From NCBI GenBank assembly GCA_008016945.1, contig SSGN01000080.1, forward strand, positions 1 through 57,238: a DNA stretch of 57,238 nt, in the 5' to 3' direction. The stretch comes from Flavobacteriales bacterium (GTDB lineage Bacteria; Bacteroidota; Bacteroidia; Flavobacteriales; PHOS-HE28). Under the pieces are notes generated by a model. That model made no database searches. It saw only the letters and a program-made list of their open reading frames with translations, and was not told the origin of the DNA. Position numbers and translations under genes: made by a program. Below, piece after piece: positions 45,603 to 54,361 of the stretch (within the stretch, counting starts at the first letter, position 1; each line of letters begins with the position of its first letter).

Positions 45603-47801
45603 ATGACCAACACCATGCGACCGAACCGCGCACACTTCACGGTGTTGCTTTTCGCCCTGCTCCAAGTCTTCTTCAATCCTGTGGATACACAGGCGCAGAA
45701 ACTGAAGGAGCGGATGGCGGATCGAGCCGCCGAGCAGTTCAATTACCCGCAGATGGCCTCCATCTATGAGGATCTGGTGGCCAAGGGGTCGGCCCAGCCG
45801 AGCGATATGCGAAAACTGGCGTTGGCCTATCGGAAAATGGGCCAGCCGCAGAAGGCTGAGGCGATCTACCTGAAGTTGATGGGCACGGGAAGCCAGACCC
45901 CGGACGATGTCTTCGCCTACGCCGAGCAGTTGCGCGCCAACGGCAAGTATCCCGAAGCCTTGGAATGGTATGGGACCTATGCCACCCTGCGTCCGGAGGA
46001 TGGCCGTGTAAGAGGGTATCTGGATAATCCCAGGATCTTCGAACGCCTGCTTCGCGATAGTGCCAGTGCCACGGTCCGTACACTGCCGATCAATTCCGCA
46101 CAGGCCGATCTGGCACCCAGTATCATGGAAGAGCTGCTCCTCTTCGCCAGTGCACGTGGCGAAGGTGCGGGCGGAAGCCGTATGTACGCATGGGACGAAC
46201 AGCCCTTCCTGAACCTGTACACCGCCCTGTGGAAAGGGGAGACCGCCGAGGAAGCACTGGTGATGCGCAAGGAAGTGAACAGCCGCTATCACGATGGCGT
46301 GGGTGCTTTCGATTCGGTGGCCAACCGCCTTTATTTCACCCGGAACAACTATTACTACGGAACGCTCGAGAAGAACACCAAGGGAGAACTGAACCTGGCC
46401 ATCTTCCATAGCGATGTGATCACCGGGGAGTTCGGCCAACCGGAATGGGGCAACCTCGTACCGTTCGAGCACAATGATCCGGATGCCAATTATGGCCATC
46501 CATGCATTAGTCCCGATGGGAGAAAGCTCTTCTTCGCCAGTGATCGCGCCGGTGGTTCCGGTGGAACGGACATCTGGTACTGCGAGAACCTCGGGAATCA
46601 ATGGGGCGCACCCATCAATATGGGACCGACGGTCAACACCTCGGGCGATGAGTTGTTCCCATTCCTGCATCGCGATAGTACGCTCTACTTCGTGAGTACC
46701 GGGCATCCAGGTTTGGGCGGATACGATATCTTCTATTCCCGGCTTGCGAAGGCGGGGCCCGGTAAGGTGTTCAACCTTGGCTACCCGATGAACACGCGGT
46801 TCAATGATCACGGGCTGATCTTCTTCAACGATACCACCGGCTTTTTCGCCAGTGACAGGCCAGGCGGTCAGGGTAGTGACGATATCTACGGCTGTACCAT
46901 CCGTCCACCAACGGTGTATCTCGCCGGTATCGTCATCGATAAGGAGACCAAGATCCCCATCGAAGGTGCCAGCATTCAACTGAAGGATGCGGATGGCCGG
47001 TTCATGGACCGTGTCAAGGTGGAAGCGCTCCCCGGAGGCAAGTTCAAGGTGGAAACACCGTACCAGGACAAGTATGTGCTCGTCGTGAACAGGAACGGCT
47101 ACTTCCAACAAGTGGTGAACGTGAGCACCAACGAGGACGATCTGGAGAACATCGTGGTGGAGATGCAGAAGTATGACTATGCTGCGGAGGGCATCGTGAG
47201 TAATGGTGATACAGGCGCACCCTTGGAGGGCGTGAAGGTGGAGCTCCTGGATGCGCAAGGCAACCTGATCGAGTCCGTTCTCACCGACGCTTCGGGCAAG
47301 TATGCGTTCGCTCTCAAACCCGAATCGGATTACCGCCTTAAAGTCGAGAAGGAAGGATTCTTCAAGCAGAGCGCTCGGATCTCCACCAAGGGGAAACCGA
47401 ACGGTGTGATCACCAACGACTTCAAGCTCTTCCCGCTCGAGGTGGATCAGGTGGTACGCCTGGAGAACATCTTCTACGACTACAACAAGTCGAACATCAG
47501 GCCCGATGCGGCATTGGAGCTGGACAAGTTGGTGGCCACCCTGCAGGACAACCCAACGGTGAAGATCGAACTCAGTTCACACACCGACTGTCGAGGAAAG
47601 GATGCCTACAACCTCACCTTGTCGCAGAAGCGCGCCAAGAGCGCGGTGGACTACATCATCAGCAAAGGCGTGCCCAAGGATCGGATCACCAGCAAGGGTT
47701 ATGGCGAAAGCCAACCCAGTGAACCTTGTGCTTGCGACCAGTGTTCCGAGGATCAACACCAACGCAACCGACGTACCGAATTCAAGGTCTTGTCGAAGTA
47801 G
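45603..47801 (+). CDS. OmpA-family protein with TPR, propeller and carboxypeptidase-regulatory domains (PorE-like)
   Basis: 732 residues. A signal peptide (LLFALLQVFFNPVDTQA) is followed by TPR-like helices (about 50-130), PD40/WD40-like propeller strands (HPCISPDGRKLFFASDRAGG, then DIFYSR and FFASDRPGG; about 210-435), a carboxypeptidase-regulatory-like sandwich (YLAGIVIDKETKIPIEGASI; a second at AEGIVSNGDTGAPLEGV), and an OmpA peptidoglycan-binding domain (ENIFYDYNKSNIRPDAALEL, SHTDCRGKDAYNLTLSQKRA). The order matches PorE of Porphyromonas. It may anchor the adhesin or its secretion machinery to the cell wall. It starts 2 bases after the PorP/SprF stop. The C-terminus has an odd Cys cluster, CACDQCSED. 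Confidence 0.88.
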   Translation: MTNTMRPNRAHFTVLLFALLQVFFNPVDTQAQKLKERMADRAAEQFNYPQMASIYEDLVAKGSAQPSDMRKLALAYRKMGQPQKAEAIYLKLMGTGSQTPDDVFAYAEQLRANGKYPEALEWYGTYATLRPEDGRVRGYLDNPRIFERLLRDSASATVRTLPINSAQADLAPSIMEELLLFASARGEGAGGSRMYAWDEQPFLNLYTALWKGETAEEALVMRKEVNSRYHDGVGAFDSVANRLYFTRNNYYYGTLEKNTKGELNLAIFHSDVITGEFGQPEWGNLVPFEHNDPDANYGHPCISPDGRKLFFASDRAGGSGGTDIWYCENLGNQWGAPINMGPTVNTSGDELFPFLHRDSTLYFVSTGHPGLGGYDIFYSRLAKAGPGKVFNLGYPMNTRFNDHGLIFFNDTTGFFASDRPGGQGSDDIYGCTIRPPTVYLAGIVIDKETKIPIEGASIQLKDADGRFMDRVKVEALPGGKFKVETPYQDKYVLVVNRNGYFQQVVNVSTNEDDLENIVVEMQKYDYAAEGIVSNGDTGAPLEGVKVELLDAQGNLIESVLTDASGKYAFALKPESDYRLKVEKEGFFKQSARISTKGKPNGVITNDFKLFPLEVDQVVRLENIFYDYNKSNIRPDAALELDKLVATLQDNPTVKIELSSHTDCRGKDAYNLTLSQKRAKSAVDYIISKGVPKDRITSKGYGESQPSEPCACDQCSEDQHQRNRRTEFKVLSK

Positions 47802-47885
47802 GTAGGGTAGGGACCAGGGGAGCCGGCGGGTCATCGTTCGTACGATGGCCCGTTGGTGTTCTGGGGCCTTTCCAAGTTGGAGGAT

Positions 47886-47904
47886 GGTGGCCATTCGGGC
47901 CACC
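47886..47904. terminator. Hairpin downstream of the OmpA-like gene
   Basis: GGTGGCC (47886-47892) pairs with GGCCACC (47898-47904) around ATTCG, 85 bases past the stop. There is no T-run. It could stabilise or end the adhesin operon transcript; weak evidence. Confidence 0.3.
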
Positions 47905-47946
47905 GTATCGGATGGTTCCGCTTACCAGGACCGCATGGACCATTCA

Positions 47947-48142
47947 AACCATTTGGACATGCAACAGCGGCCGTGATTACGCGATTATTTTTCACAGGAT
48001 CCGAGGGATCTGTTGTAGGGCCGAAGGCGTGGACCGCCAGGAACGAAGCAACCGAAGGCCGGTGCTACGGAACGATCACGACGGAGAAGTCATGCGGAGA
48101 TAGACCGGGTCGATCGGCCTACTTCATCGTGCGAATGGGTAT
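47947..48142 (+). repeat. Repeat element, copy 2 (opposite orientation to copy 1)
   Basis: Bases 48057-48094 are identical to the core of copy 1. Similarity runs on through CCGAAGGCGT-GACCGC on the left and GATCGGCCTACT on the right. The right end (48117-48142) matches the copy 1 terminal repeat at 21 of 26 positions. The left end (near AAACCATTTGGACAT, 47946-47960) is a weaker match. The span of about 196 bp equals that of copy 1. The frame PVLRNDHDGEVM is shared, but a stop follows two codons later here. It also lies between convergent genes. Confidence 0.6.
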
Positions 48143-48325
48143 GACTGAAGATCTGCGCCTATTTCGCCTTCATGCAAGGCTGAATAGGCACGGCGTAGCG
48201 GGTGCTACGGCGAAATGCTCCAACGCGGCAGGAAGGCGAAAGAAGGTCGGAGATGTTCATGAACTTCTGGGATACCACACTGACACTGCCGAGGTGAACA
48301 GCACTCTGCTGAGTCCGGTGTGGGG
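48143..48325. other. Non-coding gap before the end of the ggt gene
   Basis: No gene is supported. ATTTCGCC (48161-48168) and GGCGAAAT (48209-48216) are inverted repeats 40 bases apart, perhaps part of another element next to copy 2. The rest shows nothing recognisable. Confidence 0.35.
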
Positions 48326-50044
48326 TCAGTACCCCGCAGCCGAGTCGTCGCCTCGAGGATCGGAACCGGCTTCCAGCCGACCGTCAGGCAGTACCAGGAT
48401 CGCATCCACACGCCCGATCGGTGCCCGCACTTTGAACCGATGCCCCATCCGCACCAAGGCAAGGCTGTCCTCTGGACTGATCGCCTTGGCCTCCACCCGG
48501 ATCGTGTCCGGTTTCCACTGGTGATGGAAACGCGGCGCGGTAACGGCCTGTTTGGCCGTCATGCCATGGTCCACCACGTTCACCAACGTCTGGAGCACGG
48601 AGGTGGGAATGGTGGCCCCACCGGGACTACCCAGCACCATGAAGAGTTGCCCTCGTTTGGTCACGATGGTCGGTGCCATCGAGGAGAGCATCCGCTTGCC
48701 CGGTTCGATCGCGTTCGCCGTGCTACCCACCAGCCCATACCGGTTCGGCGTGTTGCAGCCGATGCTGAAGTCGTCCATTTCGTTGTTCAGCACGAAACCC
48801 GCTCCACCGACCACCACCCCTGATCCATAGGATCCGTTCAAGGTGGTGGTGCACGATACCGCATTGCCTTCTTCGTCCACGATGGAGAAGTGCGTGGTAT
48901 GTTCCGATTCGGCCAAGGGGTCCCCGGCGTGTACACTTGAACTGGGCGTGGCCCGGAGCTCTTGGAAATCGGCCATGCGCTCGGCTACGTAATCTTCGGA
49001 TACCAGGCGATCCACAGGGATCCGCACGAAATCCGGATCGCCCAGCAGAAAGGCCCGATCCGCGAAGGCCCTGCGCTCGGCCTCCACCATGCGGTGTATG
49101 GTGGCCGCTTTCTGCCAGCCCGAGACGCGGATGTTCGCCTGCTCGATGGCCTTCAACGCTTGGATCAGCACGATCCCACCACTCGATGGAGGACCCATGC
49201 TGATGATCTCCAGGTCGCGGTAGGTGCCTGTGATCGGCTCTCGCCACACCGGCCGGTATCCGGCCAGGTCCTCGTGGTCGATCAGGCCACCTCCCCGTAG
49301 CATCTCGGCCACGATCAGGTCGGCCGTGTGGCCACGATAGAACTCGGCACTACCGCCATCACGGATCCGCTCCAACGTTCGAGCCAGTTCCGGGAGCCTT
49401 AGCGTGTCTCCCGCGATCCAGTTGCTCTTGGCCCCATAGGCGTTGGGCTTCGTGCTTGCACTTTGGATGCTCGCCAGCTTCGCGTTCAGCTCATGGGCCT
49501 CAAGCTCCGTCAGTGGAAAACCCGCTATGGCCAGATCGATCGACGGCTGGATCAATCGAGCCATTGGAAGCCTGCCAAGGCTGTCGTGAACCGCGAAGAG
49601 GCCGGCCACACTTCCCGGTACGCCCACGGCCCGATGGCCAATGAGGCTGAGGTTGTTGATCGGGTGCCCGGCCGTATCCAGATACATGTCACGGCTTGCT
49701 GCTGCTGGTGCGGTCTCGCGGAAGTCCAACGTATGTACGGTACCGTCGGCATCGCGGATCACCAGAAGGCCACCACCGCCGATGTTGCCAGCCCAGGGGG
49801 CCACCACGGACAACGCCCAATGAACGGCCACCGCAGCATCCACCGCGTTGCCCCCCTGTTGCAGCACCGAGACGCCGACGGCCGTGGCCAATGGGTGTGC
49901 GCTGACCACCATGGCACTGTCCGTGACCATGCCCATGGCAGCCGCTCGATCCCCTGGTGCATGGGGCGCAGGGCCAGCTCCCACCAGGGTGGATAGCACG
50001 AATAAGGCGGCAATGCCCGCCGGAAGGAAATGTGATCGGATCAA
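48326..50044 (-). CDS. ggt: Gamma-glutamyltransferase
   Basis: 572 residues from the TTG at 50044. GGT precursors self-cleave; the nucleophile Thr opens TTHFSIVDEEGNAVS after SEH, and later GSYGSGVVV and SSMAPTIV surround the glutamyl site. N-terminal landmarks are HPLATAVGVSVLQQGGNAVDAAVA and NIGGGG. It breaks down glutathione and gamma-glutamyl peptides in the periplasm. The TTG start gives a proper signal peptide (FLPAGIAALFVLSTLVGA) and lies 24 bases after a promoter-like TACATTTC. The ATG at 50116 would add 24 residues that look unlike a signal sequence and would precede that element. Confidence 0.85.
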   Translation of the reverse strand: MIRSHFLPAGIAALFVLSTLVGAGPAPHAPGDRAAAMGMVTDSAMVVSAHPLATAVGVSVLQQGGNAVDAAVAVHWALSVVAPWAGNIGGGGLLVIRDADGTVHTLDFRETAPAAASRDMYLDTAGHPINNLSLIGHRAVGVPGSVAGLFAVHDSLGRLPMARLIQPSIDLAIAGFPLTELEAHELNAKLASIQSASTKPNAYGAKSNWIAGDTLRLPELARTLERIRDGGSAEFYRGHTADLIVAEMLRGGGLIDHEDLAGYRPVWREPITGTYRDLEIISMGPPSSGGIVLIQALKAIEQANIRVSGWQKAATIHRMVEAERRAFADRAFLLGDPDFVRIPVDRLVSEDYVAERMADFQELRATPSSSVHAGDPLAESEHTTHFSIVDEEGNAVSCTTTLNGSYGSGVVVGGAGFVLNNEMDDFSIGCNTPNRYGLVGSTANAIEPGKRMLSSMAPTIVTKRGQLFMVLGSPGGATIPTSVLQTLVNVVDHGMTAKQAVTAPRFHHQWKPDTIRVEAKAISPEDSLALVRMGHRFKVRAPIGRVDAILVLPDGRLEAGSDPRGDDSAAGY

Positions 50045-50068
50045 GAGAGTGAGAGAACTGAGAGGTGC

Positions 50069-50076
50069 GAAATGTA
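50069..50076 (-). promoter_or_regulatory. Candidate -7 element (TACATTTC) for ggt
   Basis: The minus strand reads TACATTTC followed by GC, one mismatch from TAnnTTTG. A TTG lies 23 bases upstream of it on the same strand. It supports the TTG start at 50044. Confidence 0.4.
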
Positions 50077-50603
50077 CGAGGTATCCGACATTCGCGCACC
50101 AATGTTCATCACCCAATGGTCCTTTTTAGGCACATCGATCGTTACCCGTTGCGGGGGCAGTGGTGTGGCCTGACCATGCCATTCTGCCGGATGCTCAGGC
50201 AGTTGGATATGATCGGGCCCTGCTGCGGCCCTTTGGGGTCCGACGGGTCCTGCCTCCGCGTCGAACATCCCCTTCAAAAGGGTAGGACTGTCGTTAGATA
50301 GTGCTTGTGATCTAAAGGCCGATCCGTTACCTTTAGGCCGGTCCACCTCCGGGTCAATGGTCTCTCTGGCGCTCTCAACGCCCCATGACCCGGAGGCAGG
50401 ACTTCGGCAAAACTCCTGGCGAGGGTTTCCTCCGGGGGGTCGTGCGGATCAGCCTCTCTCTTGACTATCCACACACCGAAATGGAAACTCGAACAGGAAC
50501 CGATAAGTTTGAATCCTCCTCTCACCGAGAATTCGTGTCAAAATTAGGCGGGCCCTATCCGGACGATTTGTAGAATTTTTGCCACGTATCCCGAATCTGA
50601 AGC
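50077..50603. other. Non-coding region between ggt and the response regulator gene
   Basis: No gene is supported in these bases. It contains a long hairpin (50346-50396), a smaller inverted repeat CTAAAGG/CCTTTAG at 50312-50318 and 50330-50336, and an AT-rich stretch just before the regulator gene with AATTTTTG (50574-50581), a possible -7 element 22 bases before its ATG. Confidence 0.5.
50346..50396 (+). ncRNA. Long two-part hairpin, candidate structured RNA or attenuator
   Basis: CCTCCGGGTCAATGG (50346-50360) pairs with CCATGACCCGGAGG (50383-50396), 14 pairs with one bulged A. Inside, GGCG (50368-50371) pairs with CGCC (50379-50382) around CTCTCAA. No T-run follows. It lies about 210 bases upstream of the response regulator start. 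Whether it is transcribed is unknown; strand is assigned by the downstream gene. Confidence 0.4.
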
Positions 50604-51260
50604 ATGGAGCAGCGGGTGTTACAAGGAACCAATCGGTTCCTGATCGCGGATGACCACATGATCGTACGGCGTGGTCTTCAGGACCTCATCCACGATCAGT
50701 TCAAGGCATCAGCCATCAAGGAGGCCGCCAGCATCAAGGAATTGCATGCGCTCCTGAGCGAATGGGTGCCCGATCTGCTCATCCTCGATCTGCAAATGAC
50801 CGACGGTAGCGCATTGGACCATTTGGAGCGTATCTGCAAGGAGCACCCTGCGATGCGGGTGTTGGTGTATAGCATGCGCTCCGAGGCGGTGTACGCGCAA
50901 CGGGTGCTGGCCCTGGGTGGAGTGGGCTACCTGAGCAAGGAAAGCAGCGAAGAGGAAGTGGTCCGTGCCATCCGTCGCGTCCTGCAGGGGTTCGAGTACA
51001 TGAGCCCACGCACCGAGATGCAATTCCTGGAGAAGAAGCCCGAGAGCATCCGCGACCCGTTCAGCCAGCTCTCGGATCGCGAGATCGCCGTGATGGAGGA
51101 CCTGCTCGAAGGCAAAGGGGTGAAGGAGATCTCGGCGAGGCTTGGTGTACAACCTTCCACCGTGGCCACGTATAAGGCACGCCTGTTCGATAAGCTCGGG
51201 GTGTCCAACCTCATCGACCTTCAGACACTGGTCGTGCTGCACCGGTCCTCGCCTTTATGA
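50604..51260 (+). CDS. NarL/LuxR-type response regulator
   Basis: 218 residues. The receiver domain has the acidic pair Asp16-Asp17 (LIADDH), the phosphorylation site Asp62 in LLILDLQMTDG, Ser90 and Lys112 in GYLSKESS. The C-terminal LuxR HTH begins near FSQLSDREIAVMEDLLEGKG and includes VKEISARLGVQPSTVATYKARLFDKLGV. It should bind DNA as a dimer on phosphorylation. Its stop overlaps the start of the sensor kinase gene (ATGA), so the kinase next door is the likely partner. Confidence 0.95.
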   Translation: MEQRVLQGTNRFLIADDHMIVRRGLQDLIHDQFKASAIKEAASIKELHALLSEWVPDLLILDLQMTDGSALDHLERICKEHPAMRVLVYSMRSEAVYAQRVLALGGVGYLSKESSEEEVVRAIRRVLQGFEYMSPRTEMQFLEKKPESIRDPFSQLSDREIAVMEDLLEGKGVKEISARLGVQPSTVATYKARLFDKLGVSNLIDLQTLVVLHRSSPL

Positions 51261-54200
51261 ACCGGCTCTGCACCGCCACTCTTCGGTTCGCGTTCGGGGT
51301 ATTGGCGCTCGTTGCGATCTGGTCAAAGCCCTTGAACGCGCAAGAGACCTGGCATCGGGAGCAATACATGTCCGAGAACGGCCTGCTCCAGAACCGGGTG
51401 CATGTGATGGTGCGCGACCGCTGGGGCGCCCTCCTCATCGGTACCGAAGGTGGTTTGGTCCGGTTCGATGGTCATCATTTCAAGCAACTCGGTATCCCTT
51501 CTGCGGAAGGAATGAAGCCTTCCCGGGTATTGGAGATCCAACCCACCACGGAGGGCGATTTCGTGGTTCGCGACGCTGGCTGCAGACAGTTCCTCTACCG
51601 CCAGGAGACGTTACTTTCCATAACCGGCGATGCACCGACCCGGCAGTACGCTTCCCGATTCTCCGGGGCCATCGGTACGGCGGCATTGGCCGTCAAGGTC
51701 ATGGATCCCGATTCGGCGATGCCACTGAAGGAAGAGTGGCCTTTCGTGGTGCGCAGCGTGCCCTTGTCCGAGGGACGTTGGTGCTTGCGGGCCGATAACG
51801 AGGTACTGGTATACCAGGATACTCGGCTTCTGCGCAGGATCAAGGTGCCCATGGGGCGGTCCGCGCACATCTTCATGACCGGTGGCCATGTCTTCGTCCT
51901 GGATTCCATGGGTGCCTTCTACCGCTTGGTGGTGGATGAAGGAAAGGTGTACCCGGTGGTGACCCGAGGGCTGCCTGCACCCGAGGTGCGCAAGGGGCAA
52001 TTGACGTGGCGTCTGTTCTGGGATACGCAGGGTGATCGGACCACACTGGTGATCGGGGACCGGCTGTATGTGCTCAAGGCCGAGGCCGATGGAAGCGCCC
52101 TTAACGCCAAGCACATCGCGGTGGATCTGCCGGAAGGACAGAAGGTGGGCGACCTGATCTGGCTGGATGGATCGGATGCGCTTGCTGTGGGCACCGATAC
52201 CAAGGGCCTCTTCATCTTCCGGAGGCAGCGCATGCGCAGCTTGCTCTGCGAGGGCATTTCTGAAGGGGTGAACAACGCCTACAATGCACAGGCTTCGTTC
52301 GGGGAGGACGAGGTGATCACCAGTACGCGCCGAGGTTCCAGGCTTTTCGGCGCGGACGGTTGCACGGGTGAGCATGCCGCGATCAAGGGGTTCAATGAGA
52401 ACGCTGTACTGCGCGATGGTCAGGATCGCTACTGGTATGGTCGGGGCGATACGCTTTTCCGATTCGATCGGAGCACCCAACAGGAGAAAGTGTTGCGGGT
52501 GGGTATACGTCCGTTGTGCTTTCTGGAGGAGAAGGGGGTGGTGTGGGTCGGAGCAGGCAACGGGGTGCACCAGGCCGTCGATAGCGTCATCACCTTGACG
52601 CATCCGCTTGCCGTAGGTGATCTTTCCGCCAGGCCTACTTCGCTCTGCCGCACCCCGAAGGGCGAATTGTGGATGGCCTCTTGTATCGGTGTGTTCCGCG
52701 CCGTGGAACAGGGTGGTTGGGAACCGGTGAAAGGATTGGAACGCATCTGTGCCCGGACCCTGGAGGTCGTCGATGGGAATGTGTTCGTTGGATCCTACGG
52801 CGGTGGGGCTTACATGGTGCGGCCCGATGGACACATCTACCGTCTTCCGCAGGATGAGCAGGGCTTTCTTTCTCACGTGCATTCTTTCATGCCGGATGAG
52901 GCGGGATTCCTCTGGATGAGCACCAACCAAGGCCTGTTCCGGGTGAAGTTGACCGATCTGGAGGCTTGGACCCGGGACACCACGCAACGTACTTTCTATG
53001 CCTATTACGGCAAGAAGGCGGGCATCAATAACGCCGAGTTCAACGGCGGTTGTTCACCTTCCTATGTACGCACCCGGAGCGGATGGGCTTCGTTACCCAC
53101 CATGGATGGCCTGGTCTGGTTCAGGCCCGGAACCATTCCTGATGCCTATCCGCACCAGGATATCCATCTGGAGTCCGTGCTGGTGAACGGCGAACGTCAG
53201 CCGAACGGCAGTATCCGTTTGCCCTGGGGGCATCGCGAGTTGGTCGTGACACTTTCCATCGCTTACTGGGGTGATCCCGAGAACGTACGCCTGGAGTATG
53301 CTTTCGGAGAACAAGAGGATCATTGGACCTCCATGCCCACCGGCCAGCGGGAGTTGCGCTTCACCGGGCTTTCCCAAGGCGACCATCGGCTGCGTATCCG
53401 CAAGGTGGGCGCCCAGGCCAGGGGGGATATGGACGTGGTGCAGCTACAGATCGCGGTGGAGGCCCCGTTCTTCAGGCGTCCGTGGTTCATCGTGCTCTGT
53501 ACGCTCGCTGCGGCATTGCTCTTTCTCGGTGCCATCCGTCTGAACGCGACCCGTCTGCGGCGACGCAATATCCAACTGGAGCGGAAGGTGGCCGACCGCA
53601 CCAGGGAGCTGGTGGAGGCCAATGCCGATCTGCGTCGCTCCTTGGAGATGAAGGAGATGCTGGTTTCGATCATCTCGCACGATATCGTCACCCCGCTTCG
53701 TTTCATCGCACGGGTGGCCAGTGGTGCCTCGCGACGATCGCTGCCAGAGTCCGAGAAGCGGTTGGCGGAAAGTCTTGCGGACCTGGCCAACTCATCCGAA
53801 AAGCTCTATGCCAATGCACAAGGTCTGCTCCAATGGGTGAAGCGCCAGGATGGCCGTATCGAGTTGCGACCGCGCAACGTGGTGGTACACCTGCTGGTGG
53901 AGGAGGTCTTGAGCAGGGAGCATGAACGTGCAGTGGACAACGACATCCACCTGGAGAACCGGGTGCCTTTGGACGACATCATACTCACCGATCGTAACGT
54001 GTTGTCCATCGTATTGCACAATGCCGTGGCCAACGCTGTGACCCATAGTGGCGCTGGTACAGTGGTGGTCTCCGGTGTGCTGTCGGGTGGCGCTTACCGT
54101 CTTGTGGTCAAAGATTCAGGCTTGGGAATGCCAGAGCCGGTACTACGCCATGCACAACGTGTTCAGGACCAAGGCGCATTGGGTGCCATGGGGCAGGAGG

Positions 54201-54361
54201 GAGAGCGCGACATCCAAGGCCTTGGGCTGCTCATCATCGCCGATCTGATGCAGCTTCTGGGGGGGCGTATGTTGGTGGAGAGCCAAGAGGGCCGTGGTAC
54301 TTCCATCATCCTGGAGTTGCCGTTGGACCCGGAGTCCGATCAGGCCAGGCAACGTTCGTGA
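51257..54361 (+). CDS. Sensor histidine kinase with Reg_prop beta-propeller sensor
   Basis: 1034 residues. A signal peptide (FGVLALVAIWSKPLNA) is followed by two-component-regulator-propeller repeats starting NGLLQNRVHVMVRDRWGALLIGTEGGLVRFDG, a Y_Y_Y-type sandwich (LVVTLSIAYWGDPENVRLEYAFGE), one membrane helix (about 742-763), a coiled coil (LERKVADRTRELVEANADL), a phosphoacceptor His808 in SIISHDIVTPLRF, and an ATPase with HNAVANAVTHS, KDSGLGMP and GLGLLI. The layout resembles hybrid systems for polysaccharide sensing, but there is no fused receiver or AraC domain; the separate regulator upstream supplies it. The periplasmic propeller senses an unknown signal. Confidence 0.92.
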   Translation: MNRLCTATLRFAFGVLALVAIWSKPLNAQETWHREQYMSENGLLQNRVHVMVRDRWGALLIGTEGGLVRFDGHHFKQLGIPSAEGMKPSRVLEIQPTTEGDFVVRDAGCRQFLYRQETLLSITGDAPTRQYASRFSGAIGTAALAVKVMDPDSAMPLKEEWPFVVRSVPLSEGRWCLRADNEVLVYQDTRLLRRIKVPMGRSAHIFMTGGHVFVLDSMGAFYRLVVDEGKVYPVVTRGLPAPEVRKGQLTWRLFWDTQGDRTTLVIGDRLYVLKAEADGSALNAKHIAVDLPEGQKVGDLIWLDGSDALAVGTDTKGLFIFRRQRMRSLLCEGISEGVNNAYNAQASFGEDEVITSTRRGSRLFGADGCTGEHAAIKGFNENAVLRDGQDRYWYGRGDTLFRFDRSTQQEKVLRVGIRPLCFLEEKGVVWVGAGNGVHQAVDSVITLTHPLAVGDLSARPTSLCRTPKGELWMASCIGVFRAVEQGGWEPVKGLERICARTLEVVDGNVFVGSYGGGAYMVRPDGHIYRLPQDEQGFLSHVHSFMPDEAGFLWMSTNQGLFRVKLTDLEAWTRDTTQRTFYAYYGKKAGINNAEFNGGCSPSYVRTRSGWASLPTMDGLVWFRPGTIPDAYPHQDIHLESVLVNGERQPNGSIRLPWGHRELVVTLSIAYWGDPENVRLEYAFGEQEDHWTSMPTGQRELRFTGLSQGDHRLRIRKVGAQARGDMDVVQLQIAVEAPFFRRPWFIVLCTLAAALLFLGAIRLNATRLRRRNIQLERKVADRTRELVEANADLRRSLEMKEMLVSIISHDIVTPLRFIARVASGASRRSLPESEKRLAESLADLANSSEKLYANAQGLLQWVKRQDGRIELRPRNVVVHLLVEEVLSREHERAVDNDIHLENRVPLDDIILTDRNVLSIVLHNAVANAVTHSGAGTVVVSGVLSGGAYRLVVKDSGLGMPEPVLRHAQRVQDQGALGAMGQEGERDIQGLGLLIIADLMQLLGGRMLVESQEGRGTSIILELPLDPESDQARQRS

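Noticed and set aside
47726..48103. 125-codon plus-strand frame overlapping the OmpA-like gene end and repeat copy 2
   Set aside because: It begins inside the OmpA-like gene in another frame and its only conserved part is the repeat core, so it is not called as a gene.
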